From: Ypsolopha sequella
Lineage: Eukaryota > Arthropoda > Insecta > Lepidoptera > Ypsolophidae
Reading direction: 5' to 3'
NCBI GenBank assembly: GCA_934047225.1
Contig: OW204011.1
Coordinates: forward strand, 18,736,339-18,800,338
DNA: 64,000 nucleotides
In this document: piece by piece, positions 33,801 through 42,100 of the stretch
Numbering within the stretch: the stretch's first letter is position 1
Layout: every line of letters starts with the position of its first letter
Translations under genes and position numbers: made by a program
Notes under the pieces: model-generated
The model's database searches: none
The model's input: the letters and a program-made list of their open reading frames with translations, nothing else
What the model was told of the DNA's origin: nothing

Positions 33801-34590
33801 ACTTCGCTGTGTTGTACACACGTGTGCTCTGGGGTTTGAGGGTTTCCAGTTCCCTCTCCAGGCACACGTGGTAGGTAATCGCGTTATGGTCCGAAGTGAT
33901 CAGCTCCCGGTCGACTTTCCATCCGCCCATCCTGTCCAGGAGCTGGAGGCTACATGTGGTCACGTCTACTCGACTAGTGCACATGCGGCCTCCTCTAAAG
34001 ACCTCGAAAGTGGGGGTGTTGCCTGTGTTCAGGATCTGGAGGTCCATTTCCTCAAGGAAGGATCGGAAGGCTGAGCCCCTGTGGTCTTCGGAGTCACTCC
34101 CCCACCAAGGGCTCCACGCGTTGACATCCCCTGCCAGGATGACATTCTCAGTCTGCAGCTTGGCGCAGACGTACCGGATTCTTTGGAGATATGGCTCCAA
34201 ATCCTCGTCCCCCTCCAGGTATACGGACAGCACAGCCAATCTCAGCGAGCCTGCCTTCAGCAGTACCGCGGCAATGTTCTCGGTGACGAGCTGAGGGTCA
34301 TGAATGACCTCCAGCTCCCCACCGAAGACCACGACCGCGGCCTTTACTGATTTTTGGCGAGCTGACGTCATTTGGATAACTCTTGTGCCCGGGTATTGTT
34401 TAAGTTCGCCCTTGGAGCCGACATACGGCTCTTGGACAAGGGCGACGGATACCCGGTTGGCATGTGCCGTGCACAAGAGCTCCTGTGTCGCCAGCTTGGC
34501 CCGCTGTAGATTGGCCTGGATGATTCGCAATTTGCTGTCCTTAGTTTTACCTGTGAGGGGAACGGCGCTGCCGTTAACTGCGGTGCCCTT
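30859..34590 (-). CDS. ORF2 of copy K: endonuclease, RT, RNase H (frame intact)
   Basis: About 1,240 codons. Counting from the TTG at 34530, the endonuclease is residues 1-220 (QANLQRAK; GDVNAWSPWWGS at 134-145; SDHNAI at 213-218). RT follows with SLDIEGAFDNAWW, NKGCVQGSIAGPTCWN and AFADDVALV (about 687). RNase H is near 940-1060 (TDGSKIQGKVGAALTWW; HVGTAGNERADELAKDAA), and the Cys/His motif CVCDPDQEETIWHVVFDC is near 1153. It ends AAVRNK with no helicase. No in-frame AUG exists between an upstream TAG (34615-34617) and the endonuclease, and the frame is +1 to ORF1 across the ORF1 stop. Translation must therefore use reinitiation at a non-AUG codon or frameshifting. I place the start at the codon overlapping the ORF1 stop by convention. 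Confidence 0.9.
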   Translation of the reverse strand, partial: KGTAVNGSAVPLTGKTKDSKLRIIQANLQRAKLATQELLCTAHANRVSVALVQEPYVGSKGELKQYPGTRVIQMTSARQKSVKAAVVVFGGELEVIHDPQLVTENIAAVLLKAGSLRLAVLSVYLEGDEDLEPYLQRIRYVCAKLQTENVILAGDVNAWSPWWGSDSEDHRGSAFRSFLEEMDLQILNTGNTPTFEVFRGGRMCTSRVDVTTCSLQLLDRMGGWKVDRELITSDHNAITYHVCLERELETLKPQSTRVYNTAKSDWSAFGRSIRSGLDESNLTASRVETVTTPGELETILDSYLTVISTACEEAIPKVGFQKGRKPLPWWTAALGLLKREVKTKRRRIRNAAAERRQHVVDQYLEANQRYKAAVQDAQTASWKQFCSKQDRESLWDGVYRVIRRTAKRQEDQLLVDSTGNTLGPEESAKLLALTFFPDDTVDTETPTQRQIRESSEVSVHQLLDKLGSDDPPFTAPELDLVLRNLNPKKAPGPDGWTADICERAIRVAPEVFLAIANKCLAIGHFPVRWKLAHICIIRKSGKEDYTTPKAHRPIGLLPVMGKIVEKLLVSRLGWHLLPSLSTRQYGFMPQKSTEDSLYDLVSHVRSEIQSRKIVIMISLDIEGAFDNAWWPALKTQLLAHKCPANIYGLVASYLEDRKVKVNFARECWEKGTNKGCVQGSIAGPTCWNLILDTLLVDLEQEGVHCQAFADDVALVISGSSIPPLQARANAALQTVLDWGLKNKLKFAPHKTFAMVLTRKLKFEPPVISMDGQVLPLVQEIRLLGVIIDNKLTFNAHVSAVCRKVTDIYKQLACAARVSWGLNREVIRTIYVSVIEPIVLYAASVWAPAAEKLMIKNQLESLQRGFAQKLCKAYRTVSLSSALVLADVLPLDLRVQEAASLYRAKRGARIAQIPADRPVELRVPCGRFPHPAIRQSLSFECVDDLEPATVEAHQIAGPCIFTDGSKIQGKVGAALTWWSDGRETRHSKFRLEPYCTVFQSEMYALLRAVEQVRDSEEPLVNILSDSRSSLDLLKSRALLHPLAHGIERCVRQIRMEGRDVRLFWLRAHVGTAGNERADELAKDAALRRKTAADYDAVPLSYLRRTIREGTVQQWQGRYESSSTGGVTKAFLPDVATAHTVLRKAKLNPIHVQALTGHGGLASYLHRFKLKDSPACVCDPDQEETIWHVVFDCPRFGLWRAELEVQIDRAFNKANLPVILQDKVERPTLLGFLERVMRRAAVRNK

Positions 34591-36619
34591 AGCAGTATGC
34601 CACGCGAGACCTCGCTATCGAGTCCCACTTCTGTCTGATCTGACAGTCGCTACTAAAGGCGTTGTGTGCCAGATCAGACTTGTGGAGCTTTGCTCTCTGG
34701 CAGTTCACGCAGACAGGCAAATTTGCCTTATGCGGACAGTCCACATAGGTGTGAGGCTCACCACAGTGACTGCACGCGATGCCCTTCTCCTTGCACACTC
34801 TTTTGGAGTGGCCGTACCCCAGGCATCCCGTGCATTGCACCAGTGGTGAGTGGTCCTCGATCGACCTCCTCTGCAGACCTATGTGGACTGTGCCCGCCTC
34901 CGTGAACCTTTTCCAGAGATTTGGATGGAGCTCCACTATGAAGTGGCACTCATGCGGGTTCCTCGCTTTGCGGCGATACAAAACTCTAGGGCACTCCGCT
35001 GGTGGATCCACTCCTCCCAAAAGATGTTTATTTTGGGAGAGCAACGATTCCACCACGTCTTTGTCACTTTTGTCTGACAAGACGTTGCGGATGCAGACTA
35101 ATGGCAGTTTGTTTAGAGCCGCTCTCGCCTCAAATCCGCTGCCACCTGCGCCAAGAGTTTTGGAGATCTTCTCCGCATCCTCTTTCCTGCTGCAGCTGAG
35201 GACTACCCTCCTGTTTGCCGCTTTTCTGCAGCGATCTACCCTGATACCGGTAGTTTTCAGGTCCAGCGCCCTCTCCAACTGCTTCACCACCTCTTCCCCT
35301 GAGAGGGTAGAGTCTGTGGATGAGACAATCACAGAGTGCGCTGGTCTGTCATACCCCGGCTTTTTCAATGCCTGGGAGTAGGTGAGCGGCGCAGCACTGC
35401 AAGGTTCCCGGCTGAGGACCTCGCCTCGTAGGCCCGTGACGGCGTCTGTGACCGCGGAGAGGGCTAGCTCTATGTTGAGGTTCGGTGGCTCGGATTTATT
35501 CTCCTCTACCGCCTTACCCAAAGCCCTCACGTCAGAGCCCACTGCTTGCAGGTTCCCCAGCACGGGTTCCAAGAACTTCCGCATGCTGTCGTCGCTCACC
35601 CCCGCCACTGGCTGGGCCTGGCACAGCGGTCTGGATTGAAGGTCCTCGACCGCTGCCCTCATTTTTTCCAAGCCCACGCTAATTGCATCGAGCCGGGGAT
35701 CTATGGTTACCGGTATCTCGGTAGACCTGCACACCAGGCCTCTGGCTTCGGCCCTCGCCTCGGATTCCACCAGCTGACGTCTAAGCGAGTCAAGTTGACC
35801 CGAGACGGCGGCGACCCGGCCCGAAAGTTTCTCCAGCTCTGTAATAAGAGCTGGTTCGGGCTTTAGTGCTGGTTCAGCCTGATCTGGTTGCTGTAACCTC
35901 GGGGCCGCCGCTTTTGTCAGCTGGTGGACGCTCTCCCTGATCGACTCGATGGCTTTAAGCGGGCCGTCCATCTCCACTCCCAGCCACAACCTTATAGATT
36001 GTGATTCTGCAAGGGTAGCGGAGATGTCAGCCCTAGCCGCTCGGAGCTCGACAGCATGAGAGCTATGTAGCTCGTTTAACGCCTTGGTATGGGAGCGCTC
36101 CACACGCACCAGTTCAATGGCATTCCTGGAGCGCTCCCGCTCCAAGGCGTTTATCTGCCGAGCTCGTGAGTCGGACAGGGAGAGGACCGTCTCATAGAGG
36201 TGCTCGAGGGAGTCAAGGGCCACGGCCTTACACTCCCGCTTCATATTTCCCGCCGCCTCCAACGCCTCCTTGCCCTTCTGGAGCAGCTGGTTAGCCTGTT
36301 TGGTGGCCAAATCCATCGCTACTCCAGGGGTTTTCCTATCAAGGGGCGGGAGGAGGCTGGGACGTCCGTCGCGGGAGCCCACCGAGGATCCAAGGCACGA
36401 TTCCTCGTCCGTATCCAACAGACGTTCTAAATCGTGCCCCGAGCCCCCGGAGGGGACCGGGGATACGGCTACCCGGGCACTGGAGGGGACCTTCGCCTTT
36501 CCTTTAAGGACCTCTTCACGAAGGTCCACCTTCTTGGCCTGTGCCCGGGGAGCCGTAGCCCCTAAGCCGAGACTCTGCTTCGAGCTCGCAGATCCAGAGG
36601 CCCTGCCAGTGCTGGACAT
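34589..36619 (-). CDS. ORF1 of copy K: gag-like zinc-knuckle protein (676 aa)
   Basis: Starts at the ATG at 36619 (MSSTGRASGS). The frame is open further upstream, but that part only translates an AAAAAT microsatellite into Phe/Ile. The N-terminal region is Ser/Pro/basic-rich. The middle has long helical stretches with coiled-coil character (SLSDSRARQINALERERSRNAIELV; QLDSLRRQLVE). A conserved domain follows (LDLKTTGIRVDRCRKAANRRVVLSC; RRKARNPHECHFIVEL), then three knuckles: CTGCLGYGHSKRVC, CSHCGEPHTYVDC and CVNCQRAK. It ends SRVAYC at a TAA inside the string TGCTAAGGGCA, which is shared with copy L. It likely binds element RNA and assists telomere targeting (family knowledge). Confidence 0.9.
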   Translation of the reverse strand: MSSTGRASGSASSKQSLGLGATAPRAQAKKVDLREEVLKGKAKVPSSARVAVSPVPSGGSGHDLERLLDTDEESCLGSSVGSRDGRPSLLPPLDRKTPGVAMDLATKQANQLLQKGKEALEAAGNMKRECKAVALDSLEHLYETVLSLSDSRARQINALERERSRNAIELVRVERSHTKALNELHSSHAVELRAARADISATLAESQSIRLWLGVEMDGPLKAIESIRESVHQLTKAAAPRLQQPDQAEPALKPEPALITELEKLSGRVAAVSGQLDSLRRQLVESEARAEARGLVCRSTEIPVTIDPRLDAISVGLEKMRAAVEDLQSRPLCQAQPVAGVSDDSMRKFLEPVLGNLQAVGSDVRALGKAVEENKSEPPNLNIELALSAVTDAVTGLRGEVLSREPCSAAPLTYSQALKKPGYDRPAHSVIVSSTDSTLSGEEVVKQLERALDLKTTGIRVDRCRKAANRRVVLSCSRKEDAEKISKTLGAGGSGFEARAALNKLPLVCIRNVLSDKSDKDVVESLLSQNKHLLGGVDPPAECPRVLYRRKARNPHECHFIVELHPNLWKRFTEAGTVHIGLQRRSIEDHSPLVQCTGCLGYGHSKRVCKEKGIACSHCGEPHTYVDCPHKANLPVCVNCQRAKLHKSDLAHNAFSSDCQIRQKWDSIARSRVAYC

Positions 36620-36654
36620 TTTGTATAAGGACAATAACAAGAAAACAATAAAAT

Positions 36655-36686
36655 AGTTTAAGAATAAAAAATAAAATAAAAATAAA

Positions 36687-36717
<31 letters not shown>

Positions 36718-36935
36718 TAAAAATAAAAATAAAAATAAAAATAAAAATAAAAATAAAAATAAAAATAAAAATAAAAATAAAAATAAAAATAAAAATAAAA
36801 ATAAAAATAAAAATAAAAAATAAAAAATAAAAATAAAAATAAAAATAAAAATAAAAAATAAAAATAAAATAAAAATGAAATAAAATAAGAAATATAAATA
36901 AAAATAAAAATGAATAAAATATAATAAAGATAAAT
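36655..36935. repeat. AAAAAT hexanucleotide microsatellite in the 5' UTR of copy K
   Basis: About 270 bases of mostly AAAAAT units on + (ATTTTT in the element's sense), 20-40 bases upstream of the ORF1 ATG. Units of 5 and 7 bases occur at the edges. It puts a long U-rich stretch just ahead of the start codon. Confidence 0.9.
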
Positions 36936-37537
36936 ATCAAAGATAAAAATAAATAAGATAGATAGTTATGTAACTTAAAATATTGTTTTTATTGTTATTG
37001 TCCTCCCTACCGGATCTGGATTTAAGTGAGGCGGCAGTCGTTTCAAATTAAAATAAGATTAAAAATATAATTTCAGAATATTTCAGAAACAAGTCAAAAT
37101 AAAATGTAAGTAATTATCGTCAAATAAAATTGTATAGTTCTCATAAAACAATAAAGACAATCAAAAATCAATTAATGTGGCAAAAGCCTTAAAATATATA
37201 AAAAGTATCAAAAATGGGACGGACAAAATAATTGGTATCACATAAATATCACTGTTCTTATAACTAGAGGGCAAAAAAATATCACAGAAAGAATATCACG
37301 AAATCAAATTAAATCAAATAAATTCCAATTACGTTAAAATAAAATCAATTTATAATACAGGTGAATAAATAAGTTAGCTCAAAAGAGCCCAATTAAATTA
37401 ATTAATAAAATTCAAAAATAGGTCAAAAATGTAAAAAAATTTTCAAACTGTCTAAGACTAAGTGTATAATTTAAAAGTGGGACAGTGATAAATCAGATAA
37501 AAACACAGTCAAATTTTAAAACAGAGTTAAAGATCCG

Positions 37538-37929
37538 CCAACGGCAAAATCAACCGAAAAAACAAGCGTTTTTCCTTCAAGGCCAAAAAGAACAAAGGAA
37601 ACGAACTAAAAATTAATTTAGAATTTCTACAGGAAGAGTAGCAAATATCTTAAACCAAATTCTTGTAGGGTGCAATGAGCACTACCTACTGTAATTTTTC
37701 CCGAAAATTTTCCCCTCTCCAGGAAATTTTTGAAAAAATTTTGAAAAAAAAAAAATTTTTGAGAGGGGGAGGTCAAAAATATGCCTCAAAGATAGCTTCT
37801 CTCCTGCAGATAACGAAAAAACGCTTGTTTTTTCAATCCGAGCCCTGGTTCCCGAGATATCGCAAAACGCGATTTTCGCGATTTTCGCTATTATCGATAT
37901 TATCGAGGTTACCAAGGTTTTGCCGTTGG
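37538..37929 (-). other. Nested inverted repeats in the 5' UTR of copy K
   Basis: Three pairs of arms sit inside one another. The outer pair is CCAACGGCAAAA (37538-37549) with TTTTGCCGTTGG (37918-37929). The middle pair is GAAAAAACAAGCGTTTTT (37556-37573) with its exact complement (37817-37834). The inner pair is CCCCTCTC (37712-37719) with GAGAGGGG (37761-37768). The region codes for nothing recognisable. It could be a structured RNA leader or an old foldback insertion. The remaining 5' UTR (36940-37530 and 37930-38614) shows no other feature. Confidence 0.7.
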
Positions 37930-38614
37930 TGGTTTCTTCCCGCCCTCAGTAAAAAATTAATAACAATTAAAATAAAAATCACAAAAATTAAAAAAATATA
38001 GTTCTGGAATCGTCGTGAGACCGCTGTTCCTCCTGTAAAATAAAATTTGTGGGTCGTCGATCGTCCTCCCAAGATAATGTGTCGGGAAGACGGGAGTCGA
38101 TTTGCCGCCAGCGATATATGGTCCGTAGTAGCCAGAATTTTCGGAAAAAAAGTGTGGTACCTCCTGAATCGTCGTCTAACAGGCGTTGTCCGTCACGGGA
38201 CACCTCAAGTTTGCCCGGGGGACTTCCGGTTCCGGAGATAGGGGCCCACGTGGTTTTTGTTTTTTTGCCCCTAAAATCCGTAAACCTGGTCCAAAAGGGG
38301 CAAACGAGGTGTCAGGAGATAGGGCCTGTCTAGACGACTCCAGCCGTGTCCAAATATCCCTGGGGCACTCGATCCAATTTCGAGCAAATCGACGAAAACA
38401 CAAAATCACTTTGATTTTTTTCATTTTTGTTCCAGAAATTTCACCAATCTTCACTTTTTTGCACTTTTTTTATATATATCGGAAGAACTACGCTGTCCAA
38501 TCACGAGAATGCCTTTTATTTCGAATTCGGGGTCTTTTTTCTATTTTTGCTTGTTTTTCGCGTGCGGAGCGGTTTAAAATTGCTGCGCTCGGGGCGAGAG
38601 TTGGCACGCGACTG

Positions 38615-38651
38615 GGTTAGGTTAGGTTAGGTTAGGTTAGGTTAGGTTAGG
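38615..38651 (+). repeat. Telomeric TTAGG array 9
   Basis: About seven units between the 5' end of copy K (CAGT in the sense strand) and the poly(T) of copy L. Confidence 0.97.
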
Positions 38652-39189
38652 TTTTTTTTTTTTTTTTTTTTTTTTAAATAAAACGCAAGTGCTATGGACA
38701 TTGATCGCCATACCTTTTTTAGTCATGTTTAATTTGTTCTTTACTTCTCCTTTTCGCTCCTTACATAAAATATATTAGTTTTTAGGTGATATAAAATTTT
38801 TTTGTGAATTAAGTTGTTACAATTGAGATTAAATTGACCCTTACTTATAACTAGTTACAAATATAAATAAATCTATGATATATATATATTTTTTTTTTTT
38901 TTTTTTTTTGTTTTTTTTTTATATATATAATTTTTTTTTTTTATTTTCATTTTTTTTAATTTTTTTTTTTTATTTTTTTTTTTTTTATTATTTTTTTTTT
39001 TTTTTTTTTTTATGAATATTAAATATTATACTACTACACGATACATATTTTATTTTTAAAATAAGTTGTCACTACAAGTATACAAAATTTTAATTAATAT
39101 GGATATGAAAATTTTACAATTATGAAATTACAAATACTACAAACAAACACCTTTATTGCGAGGAAGTGGGACGCACAACTTTACCCGGC

Positions 39190-42100
39190 TCAGACGACTG
39201 GGGTGCCGCCCGTGCCGCCACTCAGCATGGCGTCAGCCACTGACGTGTCTCGGTTCCTCCAGGCCATTTTTAAATTATACTCTTTGATCGTGCCGGTCTC
39301 AGCTGCCAGGGCGTTCATTATTAGCCGAACTATGGCATCGTTCTTTCGGCGAGCCGTGTAATACACACAGCTGCCGGTATGCCTTGACACCGCCACGACC
39401 GCGTGATGGATGCTGCTGTGCAACTGCTGGGTGACTTTCGCAGTTCTTATGATCACCACTCTCTCCCACGTAAGTCCTTGAGCCTCGTGGATTGTGTGGA
39501 TACGCGACCCTTGTTGCTTACCATAACCCAGACCTTCTAGGAAGGCTTTTTCGGCCTGGGTGTGTACAAGGTAGAGCGTGTTATGCTCGTTTCTTGGAGG
39601 TCGCGTCTCTTCGTAGGATTCCAGAGTCAAGGACCGTGTTTGAGCCTTGGACGAGTATATGCCACTGTAGATCTCCCTTAGGGCATATGCTACGTCCATG
39701 GGGTTTCGGTGTGTGCACAGCAGTTGTTTTGTTATGCTACCAAAAAGACTGGGACTAAGGTACCTCATCGGGAAGAGGTTTTCTCTGTCAATGAAAGGGA
39801 CCTGGTTTTGGTCACCCAGGAGCAAGATTTTGCTGGCGCCGACTATCCTGGTTGCTAACACGATGGCTCCAAAATGGCTCATGAGAGCCTCATCGACTAT
39901 AAGCCGACGGAAGCTCTCGCCCTCGCGAATGCCTTTTACTAGCAATGAGGCCATCGTGCGCACCCTGAATTTTGCAGTTCTGCCAAGCTTGTCCTCCAGC
40001 TTTTGACGGAGGTCTCTCGCTCCTTCTAGGGTGGACGTTGTTACCAGGTCCGTTTCATTGTCAAAGTTGTTGACTACCCAGGTTGTTTTTCCACTACCTG
40101 GGACCCCGTTTACCCATTCCATTTCTGGTGTCAGCATTTGTACAGCGGCTTCGGTGGGTTCAGAATCCCCTAGCAGTTTGTTTGCTGTTGTTAAGATTCT
40201 GTCCTCCAGCATTATCCGTGTACACTTGGCGACAACCACAATGGGGTCATCCACTGGGGTGGTGAAAACTGGTTTCCCCATCCGGTTTGACTCATTTTCA
40301 TCCAGTTCCACAAAACCACTGGTGCCATTGAACGCGGCCATGTACTCCCCCGCCATTGTTCCCCCCAATACTTGGAAGGTAGCGTTGTTGTACACCGCCG
40401 CGTCGCACTCCTCGAGTTTGGAATGTAACAATTGCTCGTTCCCCCGACGATAGGCTCGGAGGATCGTTCGGCATGTTTCTTGTTTAGAAACAACTGTGCC
40501 TTTGAGCATCGCTACGTACTCCAGGAGTGCATTGGACAAGTGGTCCGATGGAGTGGTGGGTGTAACGAGTTCCGGTCGGGCAACCAGGCCCCTGTAGGAT
40601 TTTGATGGGTTTGTTCGGGTTATTCCTGAGACTGTCCCTGATGAGGTTGTGGGTCTGGGGGGTGTGAGTGTGTCCGAGTGTTTCTTTATTCGTGATGCAA
40701 TGTTCGTGAAGCAACCGACTGCTGCTCTGGTCATGGTTGACAACACTCCTTCCGACTCCTTTTGGCGAGGGGGCGGCTGTCTCTCACTTGCGATTTTTTC
40801 TTGCAGCCTTTCTGAACCGCTAAGTTCTGGACTTGCTATTGGGTAGCCCCAGCTGTCGGTGGGGGTGGAAGATTCATCGAGACGGTACGGTCTTAGATAA
40901 CTGAGGTTTTGGCCTCTGTCCTCGTAAACCACCATCTCGTGTTTACTCGAGGCTCTGAGGATCCCCGAGTAATCTTCCACTTCGGCTTTTAAGTAGGCCA
41001 CTACCATAGCATCCACGCTGATTTTCTTAGCAGGTCCGTCAATAGCTGCTAGGCTGGAAAGCATCGAACTCGCCTGGGCGAATTCTGAAACGTCGTCGCC
41101 GGCCACGAATAGCGCGATGATTTTATTCTTGGTTCGCACTATTCGGCAGCGATGACCTGCCACGGTGGCGTCCCCGAGCGCCTCAAATGCTTTCCGCCTC
41201 ATGGTTGCCTTGAAATTGCTCCCCTTTAGGAGGAGAGCAAGGCCAGGTGAGATGGTGACAAATTTATTTCCCCTTATTCTGCAAAAGCAGATACCGAGTC
41301 TCTCGGTGCTGTCATCCATGAACGTTGCTACTCCTTTGAGTCTTATGCCCGGAGTACCTGCCTCACTGAACTTCAGAAGCTGATACTCCGCTGGCATTGA
41401 GCAGCTTGTTGTCGGTTGCTGTGTCTGTGTTGGTGTTGGTGTTGGTGTGCTGGTGTTTGTTTGTGGGTGAGGTATGTCGGTGATGTCTGTGGACGAGTTC
41501 CTCTTAGCCGCTGTCCGTATAACGGATTCTACGAATGCAAGGAAGAGCGTTCTGTTGTCTTTGTCTGCGAGGATGTTCCGCAGTTCGGCTTTTTCCAGCT
41601 TCATGTTTAGCCGGTACTCTAACTCCATTCGGGCAACCGCGAAACGAGGGCAGTCTAGTAAAAGATGCCATACTGACTCACTAGTGTCGGGGTCGCACTC
41701 ACAACCGGGGCTGCTTTTCAGCTTGAACCGATGCAAGTACTCCGCCATACCCCCGTGTCCTGTCAAGGCTTGCACTTGACGGTGCGTCATTTTGGTTTCT
41801 CGGACTATGCGGAATGCATCATTTACGTCCGGGAAGAATACCTTCGTGACGGCACCAGTGCTGGAGGAGCTGTACCTGTCTTGCCATCTGCGTACAGTCT
41901 CCTCTCTGACCTTTCTTTTGACGTGTGACACGGGAACTTCACTGTAGTCTGGGGCATCACTTGACTGCAAAGCCGCTTGTTTGGCCAGTTCGTCTGCTCT
42001 TTCGTTTCCGGCTGTGCCCACATGAGCCCTGAGCCAGAAGAGCCGCACCTGCCGACCCTGTGCTCTGATTTCCGCTACGCACTCTTTGATGTTCCTGGTA

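Larger units (their letters stand above)
30297..38614 (-). mobile_element. Copy K: full-length TRAS-like LINE without helicase
   Basis: A complete minus-strand element of about 8.3 kb. It has poly(A) (30297-30326 on +), a 3' UTR to 30858, ORF2 (30859-34590), ORF1 (34589-36619) and a long 5' UTR (36620-38614) that begins CAGTCGCG at the telomere repeat. The 3' UTR holds a CACGAA/TTCGTG hairpin and a perfect distant pair TCCTTCGTCC (30455-30464) with GGACGAAGGA (30657-30666). Its protein is a close relative of A and D. No inactivating change was seen in either ORF, so it is a candidate active element. Confidence 0.93.

Noticed and set aside
36620..36940. Phe/Ile-rich N-terminal extension of K ORF1 that looks like membrane segments
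   Set aside because: It translates the AAAAAT microsatellite upstream of the real ATG at 36619.
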